This document shows, piece after piece, positions 12,634-24,493 of a DNA stretch of 64,000 bases. Within the stretch, counting starts at the first letter, position 1. Every line of letters begins with the position of its first letter. A model generated the notes under the pieces. That model made no database searches. It had not been told where the DNA came from and saw only the letters and a program-made list of their open reading frames with translations. This DNA is from Malania oleifera (taxonomy: Eukaryota; Streptophyta; Magnoliopsida; Santalales; Ximeniaceae): positions 49,738,093 through 49,802,092 of the forward strand of contig NC_080426.1 of NCBI RefSeq assembly GCF_029873635.1, in the 5' to 3' direction. A program made the translations under genes and the position numbers.

Positions 12634-13790
12634 AAATATCCTAAGAAATGACATGTGTCACTCGTGCTCTTCCTATCCACTTTGCTACTAGCAAAATCAG
12701 CATCTAAAAAGTTGATAATCTCAAAGGATGTATACTTATGATACCATAACCCCAGTTCAATAATTCCTATCAGATATCTAAGTATTCATTTGACAGCTAA
12801 CAATTGTGACTCTTTTGGTGCAGCCTAAAATCTTGCGCACAAACATATGCTAAACATTATGTCAAGTTTGCTGGCAGTCAGATATAGTAAGCTACCAATC
12901 ATTCCATGATAGAGCTTGACGTCTACTAGTATACCTTGTTCATCTTTGTCTAATTTCAAGAAAAAGCTCATAGGTTTCCCTAGTATTTTTCCATCTTCCA
13001 TATTAAACTTTTTGAGCAGATCTCTAATGTACTTTGATTGATTTATAAAAATTCCATGTTTCACTTGTTTGATATGAAGTCATAGGAAGAAATTTAGTTC
13101 ACCCATCATGCTCATCTCAAATTCATTTTGTATAGTGCTTACAAACTCATTGCATTAGTCTTTATTTGTTGCTCCAAATATGATATCATCTACGTATACT
13201 TGAACTAGGAGCATGTCATCTTTCTTAGACTTTATGAAAAATTTTGTGTCTATCCTTCCTCTAATAAAACCATTATCTAGTAGAAAACTGCTTAGCCTTT
13301 CATACCAAGCTCTAGGAACTTGCTTTAAACCGTACAAGGCTTTGGTTAGTCTATAAACATGTTTTGGATGCTTATGGTTTTCAAAACCTGGGGGTTGTTC
13401 TACATATACCTCTTCACTTATGTAACCATTTAAAAATGCACTTTTGACATCTATTTGATATAGTTTGAAATCCTTAAAAGCAGCATAAGCTAACAACATT
13501 CAAATGGCTTCCATTCTAGTTACAGGTGCAAAGGTTTCTTAAAAATCTATTCCTACTTCTTGGTTATATGCTTGAACTACTAGTCTTGCCTTATTTCTAA
13601 CAACTACCCCATGTTCATCTTTCTTGTTTTTATATATCCATTTTGTTCCAATAATTGTGTTATCCTCAGGTCTAGGAACTAATGTCCATACTTTATTTCT
13701 CTCAAACTGGTTTAACTTTTCTTGCATGGACATCACCCAATATTCATTCTCAATTGCTTTACTCACATTCCTAGGTTCTTCTTAAGACAG
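12634..13790 (-). pseudogene. Element A reverse transcriptase and start of RNase H
   Basis: The minus strand encodes Copia reverse transcriptase segments. WIYKNKKDEHG and KARLVVQ mark the N-terminal palm, DVKSAFLNG and YGLKQ the middle, and YVDDIIFG the catalytic YVDD motif. RNase H starts beyond. Residue usage is SIRE-like. Broken fossil. Confidence 0.88.
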
Positions 13791-14435
13791 AAAGGCAAAA
13801 TGACTAATCATATTCCTAAGTGAGAATCGTGTGGCAACTCCACGTAATGGTTCACCTATTATTTTATCAATGGGATGACTCTTTATGTACTTCTATTCTC
13901 TAGGTAGTTCATTAACCTCGTTTTCAATTATATTAGTTTCAGCAGATGGTTCCTTAATTTCATTTCTCTTTTCTAAATCATTTTCAATAGACAGCTTTTC
14001 AAATTCCTTATTTATCTCAATTTCATCTTCATCGATCCTTTTAAAGAAGGGTTTTGACTCATCGAATACTACATGAATGGATTTTATAACGATTAATGTT
14101 CATTTATTATATACCTTGTAGGCTTTACTATCTAAGGCATACCATAGAAAGATACCTTCATCTGATTTCACATCAAACTTTTCTAAATGTTCATTGTCTC
14201 TAAAAACAAAACATTTACAGTCAAAGATATGAAAATATGATATGTTTGGTCTATAGCCATTCTATAATTCGTAAGGAGTCTTATTTAGAGATGGTCTAAT
14301 TAAAACTCTATTTAGAACATAGCGGGCGGTATTTACTGCCTCAGCCCATAAGTATTTAGGTAGTTTATGTTCGTTAAGCATAGTTTTGGTCATTTCTTGT
14401 ATGAACCTATTCTTTCTTTCAACTATACCATTCTG
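13791..14435 (-). pseudogene. Element A integrase-to-reverse-transcriptase linker
   Basis: This matches the integrase C-terminal and linker region of element B (34106-34440), including the stretch for the W-N-G-x-P motif area near 14260. Acid-rich low-complexity segments are typical of this linker. Broken fossil. Confidence 0.65.
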
Positions 14436-15350
14436 TTATGGTGTTCTAGGAGCCAAAAAATTATGAGCTATTCCTAATGAATTGCAGTAGTCTTCCATGT
14501 CTTGATTTTTAAATTCTCTACCCCTATCACTTCGTATTTTAGTGACAGTATAACCCTTTTCCTTTTGAATTTTCTTACATAGATTTATGAATTGTTCACA
14601 TACTTCATCTTTGTGACCTAAAAATAGTACCCATGTATATCTTGAATAATCATCAACTATGACGAATGCGTCTGATTTTCCTCCTAAACTCTGAGTTGGG
14701 TTTGGACCAAATAAATCTAAGTGTAGCATTTGAAGTGACCTAGTAGTAGATATTACTTTCTTCTTCTTAAAGCTAGCTCTTGCTTGTTTTCCTAGTTGGC
14801 ATGCATCACAGATTTTATCTTTCATGAATTTAGTCTTAGGCAATCCCTTAACTAATTCTCCCTTAACAAGTTTAGATAGTAATTCCATGTTTGTGTGTCC
14901 TAATCTCCTATGCCAAATCCAACTAATCTCATTTATAGCAGAAAAACAAGTAACATGTTGAGAAGCAAGATTGTCAAGGCTAGTGGTGTAGACATTTTCA
15001 TGACGATCAGTAGTAAACAATATTTTGTTTTCATATCTGTTCCCTATAGTGCATTTGTCATGTTTAAATGAGACTTTATAACCTTTATCACATAGTTGAC
15101 TTATACTCAATAAGTTATGTTTCAATCCATTAACTAATAACACGTTATCAATGACAAGTGAGGATTTCTTACCAACCTTACCAACTCCAATGAATTTACC
15201 TTTAGAGTTTTCCCTAAATGTAATGAATCATTCATCTTTGGATATGATAGATGAGAATTTAGCTTTATCTCCTATCATATGTTGCAAGCATCTGCTATCC
15301 ATATACTACTTATCATTCGAGGAGGACAATCTCAAGCACATCTAATGGTC
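14436..15350 (-). pseudogene. Element A protease end and integrase core
   Basis: The minus strand shows the GAG-pre-integrase and zinc-binding part (WHRRLGHTN, then CDACQLGKQ) and the integrase core (LDLFGP, VDDYSRYTWV, SDRGREF). The protease remnant lies at 15150-15350. This is the Copia order. Broken fossil. Confidence 0.85.
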
Positions 15351-15482
15351 ATCGTGAGCCATCAGACATAGATTTGCAATCTTGTCATCACTGGATTCAG
15401 ATTCTGAACTACTGGTATTGTGAGTGTCCCAACCCACCTTTAGAGCCTTCTTCTTCTTCTTCTTCTTAGACGCTTTCTTCAG

Positions 15483-16247
15483 CTAGGGACAATCTAGCTT
15501 GATATGTCGAAATTCTCTACGGTTATAACACATGGGAGGATTATCTTTTTGCTTCCTTCTTCTTGACTCTCCCTTTTTTATTTTTGAGCCCTTGAATTTT
15601 CTGGTGTATTTCTTGTTCTTTCTCATGAACTCATCAAATTTCTTAGTGATAAGTGCTATGTTTTCATCTGATTCTGAATCACTTCCCTCACTAGAGTAGT
15701 GAGATGATGCCTTAAGTGTTTTAGCTTTCTTTACTCTAATTTTCTCATTCTTCCTCTCATTTATTGCAAGCTCATAGGTGATGAGCGATCCAATGAGTTC
15801 ATCAATAGACATCTCTTTCAGATTTCTCCCTTCTGCTATTGCAATAGCTTTAACTTCCCAAACTGGAGGTAGTCCCTTAAGTATTTTCCTGATCAACTCA
15901 TAGGTAGGGTAAGATTTACCAAGAGCATTTAAAGAATTCGTGATGTGTGTGAATCTAGTGTACATGGATTGAATAGATTTATCAACAGTCATTTTAAATG
16001 CCTCATATTCACTAGTGAGCATGTCTATCCTACTATCTTTTACTTCCTTAGTACCTTTATATGTAACTTCTAATTTTTTCCAAATCTCTTTAGAAGTGTT
16101 ACAGGCCATCACCCTATTAAACTCATTTACATCTAGTGCACAGAATAACAAGTTTATTGCAGTAGCATTTATTTGCACAGATTTCCAATCTTCTTCAGTA
16201 TACTCATCTTCATTTTTGGGTACATTTACCTTATCAACTAATTTCAT
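15483..16247 (-). pseudogene. Element A gag remnant
   Basis: An open frame of about 254 residues has the UBN2-type gag core (IWKKLEVTYKGT, SIQSMYTRFTHI), a basic segment and a zinc-knuckle-like end (CYNRREFRHIKLDCP). In the intact family this is the capsid/nucleocapsid protein that packages the element RNA. Broken fossil. Confidence 0.85.
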
Positions 16248-16467
16248 AGGGACATGGTTTCCCTTTGAAACAATTTTTCACACTTTCAAATCCACATTTA
16301 AAGATATATACTAATTCTTCTTTTCCAGTAGGTGTAATTTACACCGTAGAAAATAGGTGGTCTACTGGACGAGTGTCCCTTACCGAATGGGGTTACACCG
16401 ATGTGTGTCATGTGATCTTTTTACAAAAATGATGGTTAAGTCTACATAAACCCGCTCTGATATCAAA

Positions 16468-18177
16468 TGTTAATTCAGGTGTAATCCCAAAAGGGGGGTG
16501 AATTGGGTATTTTAAAAATCTTTAAGTTTATTTTACCACTTAATCCCTATTTCAATATTTAACAAATTAATTGTAGGGGCTTGAAATTAATTCAAATTCT
16601 TATCTCAATAAATTTTATTTTACCCAATTAATTATCAAGTGCGTATAATATAAATCAACATACAATCATGCAAAAGCTGATAATGAAATGCAAGCGGAAA
16701 TTAAAAAGATAAAGGAAGAAAGAAGGCAAACACGATTTTATGAGGTTCAGCCAACCCGTTTTACGTCCTCGCCTTAAGCAACCCACTCAAGGATTCCACT
16801 AAATCCCAGCTCTTTTAATCGGGACAAAGCTTCCCTAACAATCCACTACTTACAAGAGGCACAACTTCCTCCTCACCCCGTTCACAACCCGAACTGTGAT
16901 TTCAATGTAAAATTTCAAATCTGCAAAAAACTCAATATTACTTTTAACAAAGCTAGTGAGTACAATAAAAAACCTAACACATATTCATATGATAAAACTT
17001 GAAACTCAGTATGTATATAACGATGATATCGTTATATGAATAATATGCTTTACAAATCAATCCTTTAAATCAATATCTCCCAAATATGATTTTATAAATA
17101 AATGCTTTGGAGAAAAAAATAAGTTTTGATTTGAGAATACTTTAAGCAAGATTAGAAAACAAGATCCTTTCAAAAATAATCTTTGATAATGTGCAGATCT
17201 ATATTTTCTCAAGTAGTGATCTTTCATAAATATATATAGATCATAACTCAAGATCAACTTCTTAAAATGAATATTCAATGATAAGTTTGTGAGATGAAAA
17301 CCTCTTTGATAACAAGCAAACACTTAGATTGATCACCAAACCTCAACACCAAAATTGTTTGCACAATAGTTGCTGGAACCCCTTTTGAAAATCAACGTAG
17401 CCCAAGCTTTAATATGATATAAATGCTTTGAAATCATAGACAAGAGCTTAGCAATAAGTTTAATAATGTTCAGAGATGTGTATACATTCAAGGCTCCCAA
17501 TTCTATTACAAAAAGTTGAGGCACTAGGATTTATAGGTTAATTATATAAGTAATCTAGGCCTTAGGATAAGTCCTGACTGTTGGATCAATTTGATCAAGT
17601 ATATAACTCGAGTGTTCTCTCACTAAAGATTAGATTTTTAAACTTCCCACAGGTTCAGATGACTAAAGATTCGGGTTTAGACGTCTGATGTTCCTTAAAA
17701 CACTGAAAATTATAGTCTCGATACAGGGTCAGACGACTGAACTGAAGGTTCAGACATATGAAGGTGTTCTGCTTCTTCTGTGCTTCAAAATTAATTCTTT
17801 AGATGATTGAATTAATTCTTCAGTCTTTTGAGGAAATTCTTCAGACTTCTGAGGGTAATTCTCAGTCGTCTAGGCAGCCCAACTTCAGTTTTTTTTTTTT
17901 TTTTTTTCAAAAACCATTTCAGCTCTTTTGCTTTAACCTCTTATAAAACATTTTCTATGATTTAAAAATAAGTCTCTAAGTCAATGAATAACCCCTAAAA
18001 TATTTTCATGAGATGAATGAGTCCTAAGGTCAGTTTAGGGTATATTTTGAGTTTCGAATTAAATCATATGACATATGTAAATACATTCAATTCTAAATAC
18101 CCATTCCTATGACGATCTTGAACTTAACGCTTGCATTTTCATTCTTCTACTCTTTTAGTTCCATAGATTGTGTCGGG

Positions 18178-18217
<40 letters not shown>

Positions 18218-18354
18218 TTTAAATCTCGTGACTTCCATGACTTCATCACCTTCCGTGCATGCTAAGTATTATTCCTATTCACAACCTCATTGTACAGATC
18301 AAATATCAAGTGATTTGTCAATATCAAAACAAGATTAGACTCATACAGTCAAGA
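16468..18354 (-). repeat. Element A, 5' LTR
   Basis: The pair of 7534-9466, with the U3 array at 17648-17885. A (TA)n run at 18178-18215 is specific to this copy. Confidence 0.9.
17648..17885 (-). repeat. U3 palindrome array, CAGACGTCTG type
   Basis: Same array as at 8710-9030 with fewer sites, so the two LTRs of one element have diverged in array length. Confidence 0.7.
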
Positions 18355-18359
18355 AGTAG

Positions 18360-18880
18360 GGCTCACAACTGGTGTTAGTGTGAGAGAGACAAAGAAAAGA
18401 GGGAGTAGAGGAAAAGATTGGAGAGAAATGAGGGAGAGGAAAGAGAAATAAAAGAAAAGAAAAGTATATGTTTAAATAAATTAAAAAATAACTATTTTTT
18501 AAAAAAATTTACCCTAATGGATCATATGTTACTTGTCAAGTGGTGACACGTGACGCATTTTAGGCCGCATCTGCATATGGTGGATGATGCCAGTATGATG
18601 ACGTGATCCCAGCCACTCATTTTTTATTTTTAATGGATTCCTGGATTACTACCGCATCAATGATCCCTATAAATAAGTCTAAACTAATGATGCACGTGTT
18701 AGCATTGCTCTACCACAATTTCTAATTATTTTAGAAAAAAGAAAGATTGACAGATGATGAGGAGTCACGTGTCAGCATGATGGGTTCAAACCAATTATTG
18801 TCTCTTTTCTCTTTTTTGAATTGGATCAATCCGGTTTTGACCCGGATCTACTCGGTAAAACCTAGGTATTTTTGGGAGGT
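18360..18880. other. Repeat-derived DNA upstream of the LEA14-type gene
   Basis: No gene is supported. Purine-rich at 18360-18470. 18640-18830 resembles 975-1230 in the same orientation. Two CACGTG-containing sites (18546 and 18765 regions) resemble abscisic-acid response cores but lie in repeat-derived DNA. Confidence 0.4.
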
Positions 18881-19125
18881 GAGAATTGGCAAAGGATAAG
18901 AATTCATTCTATTCATTTCTATTGGTCTCTTGCACTCCAACTCCTAATTCTTATCCCTTGAGAATGAAAATATCCATGTTCCTATTAATAAAAGGGTTTA
19001 TAAAGGCAGAGCTCTCATTACGCGGAGGGGCCACGGGCTTGACGCTTGGAGACACGTATCGCCGCCAAACAGCGCCACCAATGGAAAGCTGCACACGTTT
19101 CGCTGAACCAATTGCGATATCTATG

Positions 19126-19132
19126 TATAAAG
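19126..19132 (+). promoter_or_regulatory. TATA box of the LEA14-type gene
   Basis: TATAAAG about 170 bp before the start codon, in a GC-richer stretch, with a CCAAT core at about 19108. It predicts a leader of roughly 140 bases. Confidence 0.6.
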
Positions 19133-19299
19133 CCAAAAACCTCCGCCCTCATCCCGTACCATACCAACACCCATACCGACACCATACTGTTCGCCGGAGT
19201 CGTTGCAACTCCCTCTGTTTCGCCCTGCTCTGCTGTGCTCTGCTCACCACCGGAAAAGAAAACAATCGAACGTAGTCACCGTCGGAGGAAAAGCCAGCC

Positions 19300-19873
19300 A
19301 TGTCGCACCTGGTGGACAAGGCGAAGAACTTCGTGGTGGAGAATGTGGTGGGGATGAAGAAGCCGGAGGCCTCCCTCTCCGACGTCGATCTAAAGGACGT
19401 CAGCCGCGAATGCATCACCTACCACGCCATGGTCGCCGTCAACAACCCCTACTCCCACTCTCTCCCCGTCTGCGAGATCACTTACAGCTTCAAAAGCGCC
19501 GGCAGGTTCGTTCCCCAATTCCCCCATTCCTTTTAATTATTTAATTAATCCCTTAGTAATTCCGGTCCATCGATCGATTGATAATAGTTCTGTGGAAAAC
19601 TAAAAATTTAAAAATGTTCGTAGGCAAATAGCGTCGGGGAACATGGCGGATCCGGGATCTTTGGCGGGGAACGAGACGACGCCGCTGGAGGTGCCGCTGA
19701 AGGTGCCGTATAACATACTGGTGAGTCTGGTGAGGGACATTGGCGCGGATGGGGACATAGACTATGAATTGGAATTGGGTCTCATCATCGATCTGCCTGT
19801 CATCGGAAACATCACCATTCCTCTGTCCAAAAAGGGCGAGATCAAGCTCCCTACCCTCTCCGATGTCTTCTGA
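19300..19873 (+). CDS. LEA14: LEA14-type desiccation-related protein (LEA_2/WHy domain), two exons
   Basis: Exon 1 is 19300-19505 and exon 2 is 19624-19873. The 118-bp intron has GT...AG borders and splits an Arg codon after its second base. The product is 151 residues, the length I recall for Arabidopsis LEA14. The start MSHLVDKAKNFV matches the usual amphipathic N-terminus. Family motifs follow in order: DVDLKDVSRE, NPYSHSLPVCEI, DPGSL, GDIDYELELGLIIDLP and the C-terminal KGEIKLP. The single LEA_2 (PF03168, WHy) domain is a beta-sandwich. There is no signal peptide or membrane segment, so the protein is cytosolic. LEA14 proteins are folded, atypical LEA proteins linked to drought, salt and cold tolerance, but their exact biochemical role is not settled. 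The gene looks intact, GC-rich and self-contained, with retroelement DNA beginning about 430 bp downstream. Confidence 0.93.
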
Positions 19874-20290
19874 TCGATTAATTTCATCTCTCTCTCTTCC
19901 AGATTTGGTTCTGTCCTTGACTTGTTTTCTTCTTTAAAGTTGCCGTGATGATGATGTGCTTTACTTTTTCAGAAAAATATATAATATATGCATTATTCTT
20001 CAATGAAAGAATGATGATATATGGTCAAGCTCTGTTACTTTATAGTTGTATTTAATTATGAATGTTCTAGCCGTTATTCTTATATTTAAATTTCTTCTTA
20101 TTTTCGCAAAATCCACGGCATTAAAATATTTTGTTATGAAAAATATAAATGGCTACCCCTTCATCTTTCATTCCTTTATCTTCCACCACCATGTATGCTC
20201 CTATATAAAAGGCATCTTTCTTATGATATATACCGAAAAAAAAAAAAATATATAGACATGAGAAAAGATGAGATAAAGAAAAAAGAAATA
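19874..20290. other. 3' flank of the LEA14-type gene
   Basis: Untranslated and intergenic DNA. AT-rich AATATATAATATATG-like signals near 19975-19990 could serve for polyadenylation. No further gene is seen. Confidence 0.45.
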
Positions 20291-20299
20291 TTTTATATA

Positions 20300-21326
20300 A
20301 TGTTGATTCTAAATTATTTTATAATTCTTCTCCGAGATAGTGAAATTTTTTATTTCATTTTCCCGTAGAGTAGGTATAGTCGAATTATATAAATTTTTGT
20401 CTCATTTTTATTTATGTTTTTGTATCTTTTACAACATTTTATCAATATAAGATTTTAACTATCTAAGATATTTTTATTTAATTTATTTCTAGTAAGTTTT
20501 ATTTCACAAAAGTATAATATTTTTTCCAGAGAATGTCTTTTTAAAATTTAAAAATATTAATTCCAGAAGAAATGATAAGATAGTTCTCCTAAATAGATTA
20601 TATATTTAAATTTCTCACCTTTATACTTAACCTTTTGAAGAGGTAGACCTCTTGAAAAGGACATTTATCTAGTTTTTAGAAGAAATGGTAAATATTTACC
20701 TCCTGAAAAGGTATATTTTTAATCTGTCAAAAAGATGTTAAAATCAAACTCCTAAAGAGGTAAGACCTTTATCTCTCATATTAGGGTGTTCATTTAACCT
20801 CTGGAAAAGACAATAAATTATTATTCATTTTCATATTATAATTAAAATTATATTCTTGAAAAGTATAAATTGAGAAAAAAATAATATTTCCAAAGAAACA
20901 TATTTAAGTATTCCTGAAAGGGTGGAAGTAATATTATATCTATTATTATTTCAATTTTTATATTTTATTTTTCTAAATTGTCTTATCATTGTTAATTTAT
21001 TCAGATGTTAAATCTAAGTAAAGTTGAATTTGTTCTCCTTGATATTAAAGGTAACAATTATTCATCATGAATTCTTAATGTTGATATCTATCTAAATGCA
21101 ATGAACTTGGGAAACATTATTTTAGATGAAAATATTGTATTCCTGCAAGATTGCACAAAGGTTATGATCTTTATTCGTCATCATTTACATGAAAAATTAA
21201 AGACTGAATACCTTACTATTAAAACTCACTTATTTTATGGAAAAATTTAAAGGATAGATTTAACCATCAAAAGACAGTGATTTTACCAAATGCTCGATAT
21301 GAATGGTTGAACCTAAGGTTGTAAGA
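20300..21326 (+). mobile_element. Copia relic: LTR end, leader and gag fragment
   Basis: 20360-20440 resembles the leader motif of plant Copia LTRs (GTAGGTATAGTCGAA..., then TAAATTTTTGTCTC). 20630-20930 has several decayed copies of CTCCTGAAAAGG. From 21005 the plus strand encodes a gag fragment of the LDIKGNNY...LNAMNLG type common in plant Copia elements. It ends where a Gypsy LTR starts at 21327. Broken fossil; I did not fix its outer left edge. Confidence 0.65.
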
Positions 21327-21777
21327 TGTAGCGCCCTGAATCACCCTGTGTTAGAAAAAAAAATATTCTCTGATACCACACATACACATATATACAGGAA
21401 TACAACCCGCCCTAACGAGGGAATCCCAAGTGCACCTGCCAATACTGAAAATAATACCATACAGCGGAAGACTACTAAAACATCAACATTATTTACCAAA
21501 GTTCTAATTATTCCCTAAATATATACATTCCGCTATTCGTCTACATATTACAATCCTCAAAATAATAAAATAGGATAAATGGTATCTCACCAGCACTGAT
21601 AGCTACTTACAAAAATCTAGCTCCTACTCCGAGGCGAGCTAGGAGCAGTTTCCTGAAGGACCTGTAAAATCATTTGTATAATGGGGTGAGACACTTTTTA
21701 ATAAGACGGATTATATTAACATCAGCGTGTGACTAGCATGGGTTCTTGTGTGAAATATAATTCCATCATTTAAATAA

Positions 21778-21826
<49 letters not shown>

Positions 21827-22363
21827 TTCAAAGAAAACTGTACTATACTATTTATCAGAAGATACATAATTTACCAGTAATAATGATCTGTTGAATATAG
21901 CCCATTTATAGTAAATATGTCCATATATGCATAAAAGACGCAAACTGGACTGCTAAAGTAGCGTTGTCATGTTACTACATACTCATACGACATGCTTCCT
22001 CCCATGACAGGTTGTGCGGCCCGAAAGCTGAACTCAACTCACAGTCGGCGGTTATGCGGCTGAATCAAAACTATCACTGAAGTACGATTGTGCCTACTTA
22101 TGGTCACTCGGTATACCACAGATGGGGACCCCCGGCAAAACCCTTGGAGTAGTATTACAGCCCAGGTTTCCACATATCACACTTCCATATCCGTATGAAT
22201 GCACTCACTACCACATATAGCTACGGTACCGTGCTCACATTATCACATATCGCAAATCCACAGGATTCTAGAATCATATATGTCAATTTATGTAATAAAA
22301 ATTGTACTATAACTCATTTCATATGAAACGGTAATTCAATAAAAATCTGACCCTAGGCCGTCA
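21327..22363 (-). mobile_element. Truncated Gypsy-type LTR (first of a stack of three)
   Basis: Starts, read on the plus strand, TGTAGCGCCCTGAATC, the 3' terminus of a minus-strand LTR, inside the Copia gag relic. It carries the conserved GTGAGAC block at about 21682 with an acceptor-like TTTTACAG next to it. A (TA)n run lies at 21783-21821. The rest of this LTR is not found. Confidence 0.7.
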
Positions 22364-22977
22364 TGTAATGACCTGAAATTTCATACTTTTTAAAAATAAA
22401 TAAATAAATAAATATTGTAAAATTACACTACTCTAAAGATCTACTATAACATCTCAGTCCCAAAGTTAGCATCGAGAAATACTTGCTCATACGATAACAC
22501 ACCTATGCAGTGGAAAACATAAAACTATATAACCGTAGTTACAATACTGTTCTTCCTAACACTTACCCTTCAGACAAAGCAGTATGAATGTCCTCTCTAT
22601 CTCCGAGCCTGATCTGCTCGTCTAATTGGATTACCTAAAATATGCTAAATTATTGGGATGAGACAACTCTCAATAAGACAAAATATGATATTACCAGTGT
22701 GTGGCAACTGAGTTTACTTAAACAATATCTCTGTAATCAACTGATACTGAGATAACATGTAAAATAAAATACAGTATAGCTCACACATATGTGGCTTGAA
22801 ATTCAATTGTTTCTGAACTTTCTATTTAATCATACTTTTAGTATCTATAGGTATATCTGTTGTTTTTTTTTTTGTAAATCTGTATAAATATACATAAGAG
22901 AGAAAACTTCCCTGGATGGATAACTGTATGTCATGATTTGATCCCTCATGACAAGGTTGTGCGGCTCGTAGGTGGGA
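22364..22977 (-). mobile_element. Truncated Gypsy-type LTR (second of a stack of three)
   Basis: Starts TGTAATGACCTGAAATTT on the plus strand. It has the conserved GATGAGACAACTCTCAATAAG block at about 22659 and an acceptor-like ATATTTTAG beside it. It is cut by the third LTR at 22978, and its remainder is not found. Confidence 0.7.
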
Positions 22978-24493
22978 TGTAACGACTTGCCTAACTTACC
23001 ATAACTTTTTTTTAAGTAATAATAACATTTAATATAATAGTCATCATATCTTGTTAAGCTAATAAAACATAATCAACTTGGACCCATAGGTACCAGGGAT
23101 ATACCTGAAATTCAACTCTAATACCTAAGCAGCGGAAGACATAAAATCATATACATATCAAGTCATCCAACAAACACAATACTAGAGTTCTATCAAACTT
23201 GTCGTATACATATACACATCCCAAAAAGCCCAAAAAGTGTCCCAGGGTCATAACCCAAAAGTCCATCAGACCCTAGCATAACGACTTACCCTTTTGACAA
23301 TGTATGATAGTTGACCTTTAACGTTGCAGAGCTCTATTCGCTCTTCTATCTGGGTTTCCTGAAATGTTTATATATAGCTGGGGTGAGACACCTCTCAGTA
23401 AGGGAAATAAACTAACATCAGTGTGTGGTAACATGATTATTTTCGTGTTATATATGTAACAGTTCATAAATCATATTTGGTAAAACTGTCTGTATCATAA
23501 TTAAGTAAAACATAATTTATCATAACATGGTATATCATACTAAGTTTCTATACATGAAAATCATCTTATATAACTGTACATGAAATAACACTCTGGATGG
23601 ATAGCTGGCTAGGGTCATGTCTTACCCCCACATGATTTGGTTGTGCAGCCTGAAGGCATTACCTAGCAATGGCTGGCTGACCGCGCTAGATCAACATAAG
23701 TCTGTAAGTATGATGGATCTGCCCCTCCTAGTCCGGACTGTCAGAGGGACGCTTGCACTACCATGAAACCACATCGACTACCATTCTCCCACAGTCCTTT
23801 ATGACATGTGGTAGCACTAACATATGCATAATCGTGAACATATAGCTAAGGTACCTTGCTTCGTGAAAGCCTAAACCAAGTCATCCGGGTTGTGATAACA
23901 TATAGTAAGTTTCACATAATGATACATGATTGTTTCACAATAATATCTGTCATAATAATATTTTCATTAATTTTTGCATAACATATCATGTAAATCACGG
24001 CCCTTGCTCCGACATATTATAACATATAAAACCACGGCCCTTACGCCAACATAATATATCATATAAAACTACGGCCCTTACGCTGACATACTTTAATATA
24101 CATAGTTTTGTAATCACTGTACTATTTCAATACCATACTTTAAACATAGTTCCGTTACTGTTTTCATGGTTTTCTTGAAAACTAAGAAAAACATGCTTAT
24201 TCTCGGAAATTCACAATATTCTGATATAATATAATTTCATGAAAATTATACTCATGCCACACAAATATGAATAATGTTTTAAGCATAAAACCTGATCTGA
24301 AATCATATTTCCTGATAAATAACATTAAATTCATTTTCCTATTCAATTGCAGCATTCCCAAACATTGTGCTAATACATACATAATTTCTAAAAATAAATG
24401 TTGTAATATGGTAAATAATTTCATGAAAAATATTGACTTTATCCTTTTACCTGGCTTTCTAAAAAGCCCACAAAACATACTGATTTCTGAGAA
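22978..24493 (-). mobile_element. Truncated Gypsy-type LTR (third of a stack of three)
   Basis: Starts TGTAACGACTTGCC on the plus strand and resembles the LTR at 27853-30007 over its length. It holds the GTGAGACACCTCTCAGTAAG block at about 23383, an acceptor-like ACATTTCAG, and a donor-like CCAGGTAAAAG near 24449. The match stops near 24493, where element B LTR sequence begins, so its U3 half is gone. Confidence 0.7.

Larger units (their letters stand above)
7534..18354 (-). mobile_element. SIRE-lineage Copia retrotransposon, element A (broken), with a nested Gypsy solo LTR
   Basis: It is flanked by the exact duplication agtag (7529-7533 and 18355-18359). Its LTRs are 7534-9466 and 16468-18354, about 1.9 kb each. 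A primer-binding site complementary to the initiator tRNA-Met end (TTTGATATCAGAGC on the minus strand) abuts 16467, and a polypurine tract lies at 9467-9485. Coding order on the minus strand is gag, protease, integrase, reverse transcriptase, RNase H, the Copia order; the residues are SIRE/Maximus-like. The two LTRs differ by roughly 8 percent over about 245 bp compared by eye, so insertion was probably a few million years ago. It is broken, with roughly half a dozen breaks, and is interrupted by 10459-12628. About 650 bp between RNase H and the polypurine tract has no recognisable envelope-like gene. Confidence 0.92.

Noticed and set aside
18546-18775. CACGTG-type sites as abscisic-acid response elements for the LEA14-type gene
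   Set aside because: They lie more than 500 bp upstream in repeat-derived DNA; a regulatory role cannot be supported from sequence alone.
19203-19544. Plus-strand frame of 113 residues overlapping the LEA14-type gene
   Set aside because: Out of frame with the clear LEA14 coding exon and with no family similarity.
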